Shown piece after piece: positions 1 through 9,398 of a DNA stretch of 64,000 bases. The stretch covers positions 1,363,501 through 1,427,500 of the forward strand of contig NZ_CP159402.1 in the NCBI RefSeq assembly GCF_040500525.1, in the 5' to 3' direction. The stretch comes from Azospirillum formosense (GTDB taxonomy: Bacteria; Pseudomonadota; Alphaproteobacteria; Azospirillales; Azospirillaceae). The number at the start of each line of letters is the position of its first letter. Position 1 is the first letter of the stretch. Made by a program: the position numbers and the translations under genes. The notes beneath the pieces were generated by a model. That model saw only the letters and a program-made list of their open reading frames with translations. It was not told the DNA's origin and did not search any database.

Positions 1-1300
1 CGTCGAGCGCCACCACCATGCCGGCCAGGGCGAGCATCGTGGTCGCGGCGATGCCGATGCCGAAGATGCCGGCCTGCCCGTAGGCGATGATGATGCCGAC
101 GCAGATGACCAGGACGGGAAGCGCCGTCGCCTCCATCGACACCGCCAGACCCTGGATCACGTTGGTGCCGTGCCCGGTTTCCGACGAGCGGGCGACGCTG
201 CGCACCGGGCGGAAGGCGGTGGAGGTGTAGTATTCGGTGATCCAGACCAGCAGGCCGGTCACGCCCAGCCCGACCAGCGACGAGACGAACAGGTTGCCGC
301 CGGTGACGTAGCCGCCGCCGTTCAGGGGAATCGGCCGCGTGAAGCCGAACATGATCGCGGTCACGATCAGGATCAGCACGAGCGAGATGCCCGCGGTCGC
401 CGCCAGGCCCTTGTAGAGGGCGGCCATGATGTTGTTGTTGCTGCCCAGCTTCACGAAGAAGGTGCCGGCGACGGAGGCGGCGATGCAGACCGCGCCGATG
501 ACCAGCGGGTAGACGAGCAGCAGGCGGATCACCTCGCCCGAAAAGAAAATCGCCGCCAGCAGCATGGTGGCGACGATGGTGACGGCGTAGGTTTCGAAGA
601 GGTCGGCGGCCATACCGGCGCAGTCGCCGACATTGTCGCCCACATTGTCGGCGATCACCGCGGGGTTGCGGGGATCGTCCTCCGGAATGCCGGCCTCGAC
701 CTTGCCCACCAGATCGGCGCCGACGTCGGCCCCCTTGGTGAAGATGCCGCCGCCCAGCCGCGCGAAGATCGAGATCAGCGAGGCGCCGAAGCTGAGGGCG
801 ACCAGGGCCTCCAGCACCGCGCGGACCTGCACCGGATCGGTCACGCGGTAGATCATCGTCAGGATGCCGTAGTAGACACCCACCCCCAGCAGACCCAGCC
901 CGACCACCAGCATACCCGTGATCGCTCCGGCCTTGAAGGCGATGTCCAGCGCCGGGGCCAAGCCCTGGGTCGCCGCCTGGGCGGTGCGCACGTTGGCCCG
1001 CACCGACACGTTCATCCCGATGTAGCCGGCGGCCCCCGACAGAACCGACCCGATCAGGAAGCCGATGGCCACATGGAGGCCGAGGAACGCGCCGAGGATG
1101 ATGAGAAGCACCACGCCGGCGATGGCGATGGTTGTGTATTGGCGATTCAGATAGGCTCGGGCGCCCTCCTGCACGGCCGCTGCGATTTCCTGCATGCGGT
1201 CGGAACCGGCGGAGGCCGCCATGACTTGCTTGCCCGCGTGGTACCCATACGCCAGGGCCAACAGGCCACTGGCGATGATGATGACGAACGCTGCTGCCAT
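1..1300 (-). CDS. hppA: Membrane-bound proton-translocating pyrophosphatase, 5' part (cut by window edge)
   Basis: Hydrolyses pyrophosphate in the inner membrane and pumps H+ (possibly Na+) outward. I translated it from the ATG at 1300, preceded by GGGGGAACCG; about 433 codons are visible and the C-terminal part lies left of the window. Hydrophobic helices alternate with the family signatures [13 protein letters not shown] (about residues 187-200, substrate binding) and [13 protein letters not shown] (about 216-229). An N-terminal [11 protein letters not shown] stretch is also typical. The segment that separates K+-dependent from K+-independent enzymes is outside the window, so the ion requirement cannot be read. 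It appears monocistronic, with a 205-bp gap to the next minus-strand gene upstream. Confidence 0.95.
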   Translation of the reverse strand, partial: MAAAFVIIIASGLLALAYGYHAGKQVMAASAGSDRMQEIAAAVQEGARAYLNRQYTTIAIAGVVLLIILGAFLGLHVAIGFLIGSVLSGAAGYIGMNVSVRANVRTAQAATQGLAPALDIAFKAGAITGMLVVGLGLLGVGVYYGILTMIYRVTDPVQVRAVLEALVALSFGASLISIFARLGGGIFTKGADVGADLVGKVEAGIPEDDPRNPAVIADNVGDNVGDCAGMAADLFETYAVTIVATMLLAAIFFSGEVIRLLLVYPLVIGAVCIAASVAGTFFVKLGSNNNIMAALYKGLAATAGISLVLILIVTAIMFGFTRPIPLNGGGYVTGGNLFVSSLVGLGVTGLLVWITEYYTSTAFRPVRSVARSSETGHGTNVIQGLAVSMEATALPVLVICVGIIIAYGQAGIFGIGIAATTMLALAGMVVALD

Positions 1301-1505
1301 CGGTTCCCCCAAATTCTTATGGTTTCGGGCCCGATTACCGCCTTGTCGTGAAAACGACCCGTACAAACGAAGGTGGATGACGGGCGAGTTGTTCACGAAA
1401 AGGATGCCGAAGAGAAAGGCACAATGCAACAGCCGCCACGTCCGAATAGGCGCGGCGATTTGGCCGAGGCGCTCCTGACTTTCGGATAGGCGTTTTTCAG
1501 AACGG

Positions 1506-1964
1506 TTACAAATTACGCTGTGTAACCACCTGAACAAGAACATTTTGCACCACGCCCTCCCCCACCACTTTCGCGGCGGCGGCGGCGAGTTTTTCTTTTA
1601 CGGCAATGATGTTGACCAAGTTGCCGGTCATCACCGACCGGTCGTCCACCGCCGCATAAAGGGTCGACAGGCACCGGTCGTACACGAGCGGCTGGCGGGC
1701 CTGGACATAGGGAACCTTGTCGAGAACGACTTCCAGCGTGACGACCACGGTCACGAACTGCTCGACCTTTTGCGTTCCGATGGCCGGAACGACCAGCGGC
1801 GCCATGCGGACGAAGCCGGTGGGCGGCTTGGGCGGCGGCTCCTCCTTCTTGGGGGCCGACTCCTCATGCTCGACGAAATACTTGTTGTAGATCATCCAGC
1901 CGCCGAAGCCCGCGCCGCCCAGCAGCAGCAGGCCCAAAACCAGCAATATGACGGCCTTGATCAC
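1506..1964 (-). CDS. FliL-like single-pass membrane protein (paralogue 1 of 3 in window)
   Basis: 152 aa. One N-terminal membrane helix (about residues 4-26) is followed by a Pro/Lys/Glu-rich linker ([10 protein letters not shown]) and a periplasmic domain of about 105 aa. The domain pattern is a strand ending in TLEV, a helix before a 'LSTLYAAV' stretch, then a TGN..NI..VK helix and a final strand VQNVLVQVV. This order resembles the FliL C-terminal domain, but similarity is remote and no flagellar gene is nearby. It lies 89 bp after thiL on the same strand and may be the last gene of the rib-nusB-thiL run. Two other proteins with the same architecture are at 12170-12592 and 63307-63804. Function unknown. 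Confidence 0.8.
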   Translation of the reverse strand: MIKAVILLVLGLLLLGGAGFGGWMIYNKYFVEHEESAPKKEEPPPKPPTGFVRMAPLVVPAIGTQKVEQFVTVVVTLEVVLDKVPYVQARQPLVYDRCLSTLYAAVDDRSVMTGNLVNIIAVKEKLAAAAAKVVGEGVVQNVLVQVVTQRNL

Positions 1965-2053
1965 GCCAACCCTTTCCCGGAAACGGAATGGGTCGACGCT
2001 AGCGCCGCCCTGCTTTCGATTGCGTTAAGCGGAGTCGCGGGGCGGTCCCGCCG

Positions 2054-3076
2054 TCAGAAATGGTCCCAGCCGCGAGTCGGCAGGTCGAGCCCCCGCCCCT
2101 GCGCGTCGGTCACCGTGACCTCGCCCGCCGGCCCGTCCAGCAGATGGCCGATGGCGGTCACCGGCACGCCGGTCTCCGCCGACAGGGCGGCGAGCGTCGG
2201 AGCGGCGTCCTCCGCGGCGGTGAAGAGCAGTTCGTAATCGTCGCCGCCGGTCAGCGCCATGGCGAAACGCACCGGGTCGTCGTCGATCACCGACCGCGCG
2301 GCGTCCGACAGGGGCACCCGCCCCGACTCCAGAATCGCGGCGCAGCCCGACTCCTCGCAAAGATGGCCGAGGTCCGCGACCAGACCATCGGAGACGTCGA
2401 GGCAGCCGGTCGCCAGCCCGACCAGACGCGGCCCCAGCGTGGTCCGCGGATCGGGCCGCCGCAGGCGGCGAAGCAGCATGGAGCGCGCCGAGTCGTCGGC
2501 CACCTCCAGCGTGCCGTAGGCGATGCGCAGGCCGAGCGCGGCGTCGCCGATGGTGCCGGTGACGTAGACGCGGTCACCGGGGCGCCCGCCCCAGCGCGGC
2601 ACCGCCCCGCCCTTCGGCACCAGACCGAAGGCGGTCACCGACAGGGTGATCGGGCCGGAGGTCGAGACCGAGTCGCCGCCGGCCAGGGCGATGCCGAACC
2701 GCCCCTGGTCCTCGCCAAGGCCGGCGGCGAAGCCGGCCAGCCAGTCCTCGCCCACCGTCTTCGGCAGGGCGGTGACCAGCGTGTAGGCGTAGGGGGCCGC
2801 CCCCATGGCGGCGAGGTCCGACAGGTTGGTGCGCAGCAGCTTCGCGGCGATGTCGGCGGGCGCGTCGTCGGCAAAGAAATGGACGCCGGCGACCATCGCG
2901 TCCGTGGTGACGACCAGCTCCTGGTCCGCCGGGACGCCGAACACGGCGGCGTCGTCGGCAAGCCCGCGGGCGCCCGGAAAACCGGACGCCAGCGGCCTGA
3001 AATAGCGGTCGATCCGCCCGAACTCGCCGAGCGGCCTACCGGCGGGGGCTGACCTAGCGGTCTTTGGACTGGTCAC
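2054..3076 (-). CDS. thiL: Thiamine-monophosphate kinase
   Basis: Phosphorylates thiamine monophosphate to thiamine pyrophosphate with ATP in the cytoplasm. The 340-aa product has the family N-terminus GEFGRIDRYF, the metal/nucleotide motif GLADDAAVF, the GGDSVSTSGPITLSVTAFG core and a GGDDYELLF motif near the C-terminus. I chose the GTG at 3076, which overlaps the nusB end by 23 bp, because no ATG precedes the conserved N-terminus; a longer reading to 3127 adds unconserved residues. Coupling to nusB is the usual alphaproteobacterial arrangement. No TPP riboswitch is seen, consistent with an internal operon position. Confidence 0.93.
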   Translation of the reverse strand: MTSPKTARSAPAGRPLGEFGRIDRYFRPLASGFPGARGLADDAAVFGVPADQELVVTTDAMVAGVHFFADDAPADIAAKLLRTNLSDLAAMGAAPYAYTLVTALPKTVGEDWLAGFAAGLGEDQGRFGIALAGGDSVSTSGPITLSVTAFGLVPKGGAVPRWGGRPGDRVYVTGTIGDAALGLRIAYGTLEVADDSARSMLLRRLRRPDPRTTLGPRLVGLATGCLDVSDGLVADLGHLCEESGCAAILESGRVPLSDAARSVIDDDPVRFAMALTGGDDYELLFTAAEDAAPTLAALSAETGVPVTAIGHLLDGPAGEVTVTDAQGRGLDLPTRGWDHF

Positions 3077-3626
3077 GGCTGGGGTCCGGCTGGGCCAGCT
3101 CGTCCGGCCGCAGCGCGCGGGCCACATGGTCGAGCACGCCGTTCACCATCCCCGGCTCGCGCGCCGCGAAGAAGGCGTGCGCCACATCCACATACTCGCT
3201 GATGAGGATGCGCGGGTGCGTGTCGTTGTGGACGAACAGCTCATAGGCGCCGGCCCGCAGGATGGCGCGCATCAGCAGTTCCAGACGGTCCAGCGCGTAG
3301 CGCGGCTCCAGAGCCGAGGCCAGCATGCCGTCGACCTCCGCCCGGCGGTGCGCGGCGCCGCGGACGATGTCGGCGAACAGCTGCGGGTCGGCGGCGACGA
3401 ACTTCGCTCCGTCGATCTCCTCCCCCAGCCGGTGATTGACGAATTCGCCGATCACGGATTCCACGGCGATGCCGGTCGGTTCGATCTGGTTCAGGTCGAT
3501 CTGGTACAGGGCCTGAACGGCGGCAAGGCGCGCGGCCTTGCGCCGGGCCTTGGCCGATCCGCCACCCGTCCGGTTCCGGGAGCCGCGCTTCTGTTTCGCG
3601 CGGCCAGCCGCGTCGTCGTTGCTCAT
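3054..3626 (-). CDS. nusB: Transcription antitermination factor NusB
   Basis: RNA-binding helical protein that acts with NusE/S10 at boxA sites in rRNA antitermination. The 190-aa product has a basic N-terminal extension of about 30 residues rich in Lys, Arg and Gly (AKQKRGSRNR), then the NusB fold starting at ARLAAVQALYQ, and the closing DVAHAFFAAREPGMVNGVLD stretch shared by the family. It is longer than E. coli NusB (139 aa), mostly through the N-terminal extension. It follows ribH by 33 bp and overlaps thiL. Confidence 0.95.
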   Translation of the reverse strand: MSNDDAAGRAKQKRGSRNRTGGGSAKARRKAARLAAVQALYQIDLNQIEPTGIAVESVIGEFVNHRLGEEIDGAKFVAADPQLFADIVRGAAHRRAEVDGMLASALEPRYALDRLELLMRAILRAGAYELFVHNDTHPRILISEYVDVAHAFFAAREPGMVNGVLDHVARALRPDELAQPDPSRDQSKDR

Positions 3627-3659
3627 GATGCTCAGTCTGTCAGGAATTGCACCGCGGGG

Positions 3660-4124
3660 TTACCGCGGATAGAGGCGGAATTGGCGCTTGAGTTCGATCA
3701 TGTCAAGGCAGGCGCGCGCCGCGAAACCGCCCTTGTTCTTGGCGGTCACGGAGGCCCGGGCCCAGGCCTGCTCGCGGTTCTCCACCGTCAGCACGCCGTT
3801 GCCGATGGCCAGCGCGTAGCGCAGCGCGAGATCCTGGAGACCGCGGGCGCTCTCGTTGCAGACGATGTCGTAATGGGTGGTCTCGCCGCGGATCACGCAG
3901 CCCAGCCCGACATAGCCGTCGAAACGCTTGCGCGCCGTGAAGAAATCCATGGAGCGCAGGGCGTACAGGATCGCCGCCGGGATCTCCAGGCACCCCGGGA
4001 CCGAGACGCGCTGGTAGGTGGCGCCCTCCTTCTCGATCTCGGCGATGGCGCCTTTCACCAGCTCGTCGGCGATGTCCTCGTAGAAGCGGGCTTCCACGAT
4101 CATCAGATGGGGCTTTTCGGTCAT
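3660..4124 (-). CDS. ribH: 6,7-dimethyl-8-ribityllumazine synthase
   Basis: Condenses 5-amino-6-ribitylaminouracil with 3,4-dihydroxy-2-butanone 4-phosphate, the penultimate riboflavin step. The 154-aa length is normal for the family. Visible signatures are the N-terminal VEARFYEDIADEL, the GCLEIPAAI loop, and GCVIRGETTHYD, which carries the catalytic-region His. It sits 22 bp after the RibB gene, and the preceding genes supply both of its substrates except for the missing GTP cyclohydrolase II activity (see the RibB entry). Confidence 0.96.
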   Translation of the reverse strand: MTEKPHLMIVEARFYEDIADELVKGAIAEIEKEGATYQRVSVPGCLEIPAAILYALRSMDFFTARKRFDGYVGLGCVIRGETTHYDIVCNESARGLQDLALRYALAIGNGVLTVENREQAWARASVTAKNKGGFAARACLDMIELKRQFRLYPR

Positions 4125-4146
4125 CTCAGGGTCGCTCGGCTGGCCG

Positions 4147-5271
4147 TTACTGGTCTTGCGGGGGAATCGGGCGGTGGCCGAGCACGGTCAGGCCGTACCC
4201 CTCCAGCCCGATGATGGACTTCTTGCGGTTCGACAGCAGAACCATGTCGCGCACGCCCAGGTCCAGCAGGATCTGCGCGCCCACGCCGTAATCGCGCAGG
4301 GCGGGGGTCGGGTTGTCGTGACCTTCCAGCCGCGCCAGCACCGATTCCGTCAGGCTGTTGGCCATCGGCTCGCGCAGCAGGACGATGACGCCGCGGCCTT
4401 CCCGCGCGATCATCTCCATGGAGGCCTGAAGCTCGCCGTCGCGCGCGGCGCTCTTGTCGCCCAGCACGTCGTCCAGCACCGACAGGGCGTGCATGCGCAC
4501 CAGCACCGGCTCGTCGCCGGAGATGTCGCCGCGCACCAGCGCGATGTGCTCCGCGTAGGCCACCTTGTTGACGTAGACGTACATCTGGAAGCGCCCGCCG
4601 AAGCGGCTGTCCAGGGTCGCCGCCAGCTTCTGCTCGACGATCGTCTCGGTGCGGCGGCGGTAGGCGATCAGGTCGGCGATGGTGCCCACCTTCAGCCCGT
4701 GGAACTGGGCGAACTTCACCAGATCCGGCAGGCGGGCCATGGTGCCGTCGTCGTTCATGATCTCGCAGATCACGCCCGCCGCGGTCATCCCGGCCATGCG
4801 GGCGATGTCCACCGAGGCCTCCGTGTGGCCGGCGCGGACCAGCACGCCGCCGTCGCGGGCGAGCAGCGGGAAGACGTGGCCCGGCGTCACGATGGCGTCC
4901 GGCCCGGCCGTCGGGTCGATGGCGACCTGGATGGTGCGGGCGCGGTCGGCGGCGGAGATGCCGGTCGTCACACCCTCGCGCGCCTCGATGGAGACGGTGA
5001 AGGCGGTCTGGTGGCGGGTGCCGTTCTGCTGCGCCATCAGCGGCAGGCGCAGCCGCTCGATGTGGTTCTGGTCCATGGCGAGGCAGATCAGGCCGCGCCC
5101 GTACTTGGCCATGAAGTTCACGGCCTCGGGAGTCGCGCACTGGGCCGGGATGACCAGATCGCCTTCGTTCTCGCGGTCCTCGTCATCGACGAGGATGAAC
5201 ATCTTGCCCTGGCGCGCCTCCTCGATGATCTCCTCGGGGCGCGACAGATACTCGTGAAACTCGGACGTCAT
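4147..5271 (-). CDS. ribB: 3,4-dihydroxy-2-butanone 4-phosphate synthase with degenerate GTP cyclohydrolase II domain (RibBX type)
   Basis: 374 aa. Residues 1 to about 205 are RibB, with the acidic metal site DDEDRENEGDLVIPA and the HTEASVD and RRRTET motifs, so conversion of ribulose 5-phosphate should work. The remainder aligns with RibA (GEPVLVRMHALSVLDD, EGRGVIVLL, YGVGAQILLDLGV, LLSNRKKSIIGLEGYG). The segment that should carry the three zinc Cys and the catalytic HRQEGRGIGL-like loop has none: Cys are absent and the loop reads REPMANSL. Such hybrids are known as RibBX, with an inactive RibA-like domain, so a separate ribA is expected elsewhere. The ATG at 5271 overlaps the ribE stop (ATGA); a longer reading to 5865 is an ORF artefact. 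Confidence 0.93.
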   Translation of the reverse strand: MTSEFHEYLSRPEEIIEEARQGKMFILVDDEDRENEGDLVIPAQCATPEAVNFMAKYGRGLICLAMDQNHIERLRLPLMAQQNGTRHQTAFTVSIEAREGVTTGISAADRARTIQVAIDPTAGPDAIVTPGHVFPLLARDGGVLVRAGHTEASVDIARMAGMTAAGVICEIMNDDGTMARLPDLVKFAQFHGLKVGTIADLIAYRRRTETIVEQKLAATLDSRFGGRFQMYVYVNKVAYAEHIALVRGDISGDEPVLVRMHALSVLDDVLGDKSAARDGELQASMEMIAREGRGVIVLLREPMANSLTESVLARLEGHDNPTPALRDYGVGAQILLDLGVRDMVLLSNRKKSIIGLEGYGLTVLGHRPIPPQDQ

Positions 5272-5855
5272 TCCTGCCCTGCCAGCCGCGCCACATACCG
5301 CGCGAGCATATCGATTTCCAGGTTCACCCGATCCCCGGCCTTCAGCGCGCCGAAGGTGGTCGCATCCTGGGTGTGCGGGATGATGTTCACGCCGAAGCGC
5401 GCACCATCGACCTCGTTCACCGTCAGCGACACGCCGTCCAGCGCCACCGACCCCTTGGAGGCGATGTATTTCGCCAGGGTGGCCGGCGCCTCGAAGGTGA
5501 AGCGCTTCGACTCGCCGTCGGCGCGGACCTCCACGACCGTGGCGACGCCGTCGACATGGCCGGACACGATGTGCCCGCCCAGCTCGTCGCCGACCTTGAG
5601 CGCGCGCTCCAGATTGACGCGCGTGCCCTCGGCCCAGCCGCCCAGCGTCGTTTTCGACAGGGTTTCGGCGGAAGCCTGGACGGCGAACCAGCCCGGCCCC
5701 TTCTCGACCACGGTCAGGCAGACGCCGTTGTTGGCGATGGACGCGCCGATGGGAACCGTCTCCATAGCGAAGGCGGTCTCGACGGTGAACCGGGTGTCGC
5801 CCTGCCGTTCCACGGCCCGAACGCGCCCAACATCGGTGATGATTCCGGTGAACAT
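5268..5855 (-). CDS. ribE: Riboflavin synthase alpha subunit
   Basis: Dismutates two 6,7-dimethyl-8-ribityllumazine molecules to riboflavin. The 195-aa product starts with the invariant MFTGIITDVG and shows the internal duplication of two lumazine-binding barrels: SIANNGVCLTV in the first half and SVALDGVSLTVNEV in the second. The GHIVSGHVDG motif that joins the halves is intact. It lies 113 bp downstream of ribD and overlaps ribB by 4 bp, so translation is probably coupled. No FMN riboswitch fold is apparent in the 113-bp gap. Confidence 0.96.
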   Translation of the reverse strand: MFTGIITDVGRVRAVERQGDTRFTVETAFAMETVPIGASIANNGVCLTVVEKGPGWFAVQASAETLSKTTLGGWAEGTRVNLERALKVGDELGGHIVSGHVDGVATVVEVRADGESKRFTFEAPATLAKYIASKGSVALDGVSLTVNEVDGARFGVNIIPHTQDATTFGALKAGDRVNLEIDMLARYVARLAGQE

Positions 5856-5968
5856 GGGCCGGCAATTTAGCAGGTTTTCAATCGTGTGAAAGATTCATCC
5901 GCACGGCGTGCCACGCAACGGACTGTTGCGCCCGGCACGGTGCCGGACGCCGTGGAAAACGCCACCGC

Positions 5969-7087
5969 TCAACCGCGGCGGACGTAGCTTTCCACAAGAT
6001 CGTCCCCGGCCGGACGCAGGTCGGTCCGGCGGAACCGCGCCATGCGCTCCAGCCCGTCCACCCCGAAGGCGTGGACCGCCGGCAGCCCGTCGCCGCCCAT
6101 GACCGAGGCGGCGCGGAACCATTCGAGCCGGTCCGCCAGATTGGCGCGCAGCAGCGAGGCCGCCAGCGTGGCGCCGCCCTCCACCAGCACGCGGGTCAGG
6201 CCACGGCGCGCCAGGGCGGCGCTCGCCGCGACCAGATCCGGCAGGCCCGCGGAGTCGGCGGGCACGCGGATCACCTCGAGTCCGCAGTCCTGGAAGACGG
6301 CCAGACGGCCCGGGTCGGCGTCCTCGCGGGTGACCACCCAGGTCGGGACGGACCGCGCGCCCGCCGCCAGCTTCCCGGTCAGCGGCAGGCGCAGCCGGCT
6401 GTCCACCACGATGCGCACGGGCGACCGGTGGCCCAGTCCCGGCAGGCGGCAGGTGAGTTCCGGATCGTCGGCCAGGGCGGTGCGGATGCCGACCATGATG
6501 GCGTCGTGGGTGGCGCGCAGCCGGTGCCCCCAGGCCCGCGCCGTCGGCCCGGTGATCCATTGCGACTGGCCGCTGTGGGTGGCGATGCGCCCGTCCAGAG
6601 TCGTCGCCGCCTTCAATGTATAGAGTGGGCGTTCGTCCTGGATGCGCCGGAAGAAGCCTTCATTGAGCGTCCAGGCCTCGTCCTCGCAGACTCCGGCGTC
6701 CACGGTGATCCCGGCGGCGCGCAGCCGCTCCAGCCCGCCACCGGCGACCCGCGGGTCGGGATCGCCGCAGGCCACCACCACCCGTGCCACCCCGGCCTCG
6801 GCCAGAGCCAGGGCGCAGGGCGGCGTTTTCCCGTAATGATTGCAGGGCTCCAGCGTCACATAGGCGGTCGCTCCGCGCGCGGCACCGCCGGCGCGGGCCA
6901 GCGCTTCCGTCTCGGCGTGCGGCCGTCCGCCCGGCTGGGTCCAGCCGCGCCCGACCACCACGCCATCGCGCACGATGACGCAGCCCACCGCCGGGTTCGG
7001 CCATGTGTTGCCGAGCCCGCGCGCCGCCAGGGCCAGGGCGGCCCGCATGTGGCGGACATCGTCGGGATGGATGGCCTGCATCGCCAT
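5969..7087 (-). CDS. ribD: Bifunctional diaminohydroxyphosphoribosylaminopyrimidine deaminase / 5-amino-6-(5-phosphoribosylamino)uracil reductase
   Basis: Second and third riboflavin steps: deamination of the GTP-derived pyrimidine, then NADPH-dependent side-chain reduction. The N-terminal deaminase domain has the zinc signature PHAETEAL and PCNHYGKTPPC. The C-terminal reductase domain has LKAATTLDGRIA, DAIMVGIRTALADDP and VEGGATLAASLL. 372 aa from the ATG at 7087. An alternative GTG at 7108 overlaps the nrdR stop as GTGA and would add seven residues; neither start has a convincing Shine-Dalgarno sequence, and translational coupling to nrdR is possible. Confidence 0.94.
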   Translation of the reverse strand: MAMQAIHPDDVRHMRAALALAARGLGNTWPNPAVGCVIVRDGVVVGRGWTQPGGRPHAETEALARAGGAARGATAYVTLEPCNHYGKTPPCALALAEAGVARVVVACGDPDPRVAGGGLERLRAAGITVDAGVCEDEAWTLNEGFFRRIQDERPLYTLKAATTLDGRIATHSGQSQWITGPTARAWGHRLRATHDAIMVGIRTALADDPELTCRLPGLGHRSPVRIVVDSRLRLPLTGKLAAGARSVPTWVVTREDADPGRLAVFQDCGLEVIRVPADSAGLPDLVAASAALARRGLTRVLVEGGATLAASLLRANLADRLEWFRAASVMGGDGLPAVHAFGVDGLERMARFRRTDLRPAGDDLVESYVRRG

Positions 7088-7104
7088 GGGCGCCGCCCGT
7101 CCCC

Positions 7105-7569
7105 TCACCCGTTCTGGGCTTCGGGGGCGAGCTGCTCGACGAACTCGTTGAAGTCCGACGCCTCGCGGAAGTCCTTGTAGACCGAGGCGTAGCGGATGTA
7201 GGCGACCTGATCGAGCGTCTGGAGCGCCACCATGATCATTTCGCCGATCTGCTTCGACGGGATCTCGCTCTCGCCGGAGGATTCGAGCTGGCGCACCAGG
7301 CTGTTCACCACCCGGTCGATGCGGTCGGCGTCGATCGGGCGCTTGCGCAGCGCGATGCGCATGGAGCGCAGGAGCTTCTCGCGGTCGAAAGGCTCCCGCT
7401 GGCCGGTGCTCTTCACCACCGTCAGCTCACGGAGCTGAACGCGCTCGAAGGTGGTGAAGCGCGCGCTGCAACTGGGGCAGAACCGCCGCCTGCGGATCGC
7501 CGAGTTGTCCTCGGTCGGTCGCGAGTCCTTGACCTGGGTGTCCTCGTGTCCGCAGAACGGGCAGCGCAT
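7105..7569 (-). CDS. nrdR: Transcriptional repressor NrdR
   Basis: ATP-cone repressor of ribonucleotide reductase genes. The 154-aa length is typical. The zinc ribbon Cys are at residues 3, 6, 31 and 34 (MRCPFC, FCPSC), followed by the [10 protein letters not shown] stretch and the ATP-cone from about residue 49 ([16 protein letters not shown]) through the conserved [11 protein letters not shown]. It lies 32 bp after glyA and directly before ribD, the usual alphaproteobacterial order glyA-nrdR-ribD. Confidence 0.97.
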   Translation of the reverse strand: MRCPFCGHEDTQVKDSRPTEDNSAIRRRRFCPSCSARFTTFERVQLRELTVVKSTGQREPFDREKLLRSMRIALRKRPIDADRIDRVVNSLVRQLESSGESEIPSKQIGEMIMVALQTLDQVAYIRYASVYKDFREASDFNEFVEQLAPEAQNG

Positions 7570-7601
7570 GTCCGGCCTTTCCCCTTAGTCGGTCTTGATG
7601 A

Positions 7602-8912
7602 TTACAGGGTCGGGTAGATGGGGAAGCGGCGGCACAGCTCGCGCACCTCCTCCCGCACCTTCGCCTCGACCGCCGCGTTGTCGCCGGAGTTGCTGGCGGC
7701 CAGACCGTCCAGCGTCTCGACGATCAGGCGGCCGACCTGCTCGAACTCGGCGACGCCGAAGCCGCGGGTGGTGGCCGCCGGGCTGCCCAGGCGGACGCCG
7801 GAAGTGATCATCGGCTTCTGCGGGTCGAACGGCACGCCGTTCTTGTTGCAGGTCATGCCGGCGTGCTCCAGGCTCGCCTCGGCGGCCTTGCCGGTGAGGT
7901 TCTTCGGACGCAGGTCGACCAGCACGATGTGGCTGTCGGTGCCGCCGGACACGATGTCCAGCCCGCCCTCGCTCAGCACCTTCGACAGGGCGCGGGCGTT
8001 GTCCAGGACGCTCTTGGCGTAGGTCTTGAACTCCGGACGCAGCGCCTCGGCGAAGGCCACCGCCTTGGCGGCGATGACGTGCATCAGCGGGCCGCCCTGC
8101 AGGCCGGGGAAGACCGCCGAGTTGATCTTCTTGGCGATCTCCTCGCTGTTGGTCAGCACCATGCCGCCGCGCGGGCCGCGCAGCGTCTTGTGGGTGGTGG
8201 TGGTGACCACGTCGGCGTAGGGGAACGGGTTCGGATAGACGCCGCCGGCGATCAGTCCGGCATAGTGGGCGATGTCCACCATGAAGTAGGCGCCGACCTC
8301 GTCCGCGATGGCGCGGAAGCGCTGGTAGTCGAGGACGCGCGGATAGGCCGAGCCGCCGGCGATGATCAGCTTCGGCTTGTGCTCGCGGGCCAGACGCTCG
8401 ACCTCGTCGAAGTCGATCAGGTGGTCGTCACGGCGCACGCCGTACTGCACGGCCTTGAACCACTTGCCCGACAGGTTCGGGGCGGCGCCGTGGGTCAGGT
8501 GGCCGCCGGCCGCCAGCGACATGCCGAGGATGGTGTCGCCCGGCTGGAGCAGGGCGAGGTTGACCGCCTGGTTGGCCTGCGACCCGGAGTTCGGCTGGAC
8601 GTTGGCGAAGCCGCAGCCGAACAGCTTGCACGCGCGCTCGATCGCCAGCGTTTCGGCCACGTCCACATACTCGCAGCCGCCGTAGTAGCGCCGGCCGGGA
8701 TAGCCCTCGGCGTACTTGTTGGTCATGACCGAGCCCTGGGCCTCCAGCACCGCCTGGGAGACGATGTTCTCGGACGCGATCAGCTCGATCTGCTCCTGCT
8801 GGCGGACCAGCTCGTCGCGCACCGCGCGGGCCAGTTCGGGATCGGTCTCGGCGAGCGAGGCGGCGAAGAAGCGGCCGATCTCGGCGCGGGGGTCGGCGTT
8901 GGTCACGGTCAT
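7602..8912 (-). CDS. glyA: Serine hydroxymethyltransferase
   Basis: PLP enzyme that interconverts serine and glycine and feeds 5,10-methylene-tetrahydrofolate into one-carbon metabolism. 436 aa, a full family length. Visible motifs are LIASENIVS near residue 40, the [15 protein letters not shown] substrate loop, the PLP-lysine segment [16 protein letters not shown], and [16 protein letters not shown] near the C-terminus. Its start lies 54 bp from the rpiB stop on the same strand, so the two are probably cotranscribed. Confidence 0.97.
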   Translation of the reverse strand: MTVTNADPRAEIGRFFAASLAETDPELARAVRDELVRQQEQIELIASENIVSQAVLEAQGSVMTNKYAEGYPGRRYYGGCEYVDVAETLAIERACKLFGCGFANVQPNSGSQANQAVNLALLQPGDTILGMSLAAGGHLTHGAAPNLSGKWFKAVQYGVRRDDHLIDFDEVERLAREHKPKLIIAGGSAYPRVLDYQRFRAIADEVGAYFMVDIAHYAGLIAGGVYPNPFPYADVVTTTTHKTLRGPRGGMVLTNSEEIAKKINSAVFPGLQGGPLMHVIAAKAVAFAEALRPEFKTYAKSVLDNARALSKVLSEGGLDIVSGGTDSHIVLVDLRPKNLTGKAAEASLEHAGMTCNKNGVPFDPQKPMITSGVRLGSPAATTRGFGVAEFEQVGRLIVETLDGLAASNSGDNAAVEAKVREEVRELCRRFPIYPTL

Positions 8913-8966
8913 GGCAGGGCAGGTCCTTGGTTCAGAAAACAGTCGCGGGCCGGGTAAAGGGCCGTC

Positions 8967-9398
8967 TCATCCCATCTTGGCGATTCGCCGGCTGTGCCGC
9001 TCACCGCCCTCGAAATCGGTCTTCAGGAAGGCGTCCACGCAATCCTTCGCGATCTCCGCGCCGATGATGCGGGCACCCAGCGCCACCACGTTCGCGTCGT
9101 TGTGCTGGCGCGCGAGGCGGGCGGTGGTCACGTCGTGCACCAGGGCGGCACGGATGCCCGGATGGCGGTTCGCCGCGATGCTGATACCGATGCCGCTGCC
9201 GCAGATCAAGACGCCGAGCGCCGCGCGCTTCCCGTTGATGGCACCCGCCAGCGCCGTGGCGAAATCCGGGTAGTCCACCGATTCCGGACCGTTGCAGCCG
9301 AGGTCCAGCACCTCGTAGCCGTTGCCGGCCAGCCAGGAGGCGATCTGGGCCTTCATCTCGTACCCCGCGTGATCGGACGCGATCGCGATGGTGGTCAT
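8967..9398 (-). CDS. rpiB: Ribose-5-phosphate isomerase B
   Basis: Interconverts ribose 5-phosphate and ribulose 5-phosphate; ribulose 5-phosphate is also the RibB substrate encoded downstream. The 143-aa product begins with the family IAIASDHAGYEMK, contains the active-site stretch LICGSGIGISIAANR with the catalytic Cys, and keeps RAALVHD and ARQHNDANV. It is the first gene of the minus-strand run; the promoter should lie in the 530-bp gap to its right. Confidence 0.95.
   Translation of the reverse strand: MTTIAIASDHAGYEMKAQIASWLAGNGYEVLDLGCNGPESVDYPDFATALAGAINGKRAALGVLICGSGIGISIAANRHPGIRAALVHDVTTARLARQHNDANVVALGARIIGAEIAKDCVDAFLKTDFEGGERHSRRIAKMG

Noticed and set aside
170..1351. 393-codon plus-strand ORF
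   Set aside because: Antisense shadow of hppA.
5856..5968. Possible FMN riboswitch before ribE
   Set aside because: No conserved aptamer segments seen and too short for aptamer plus expression platform.
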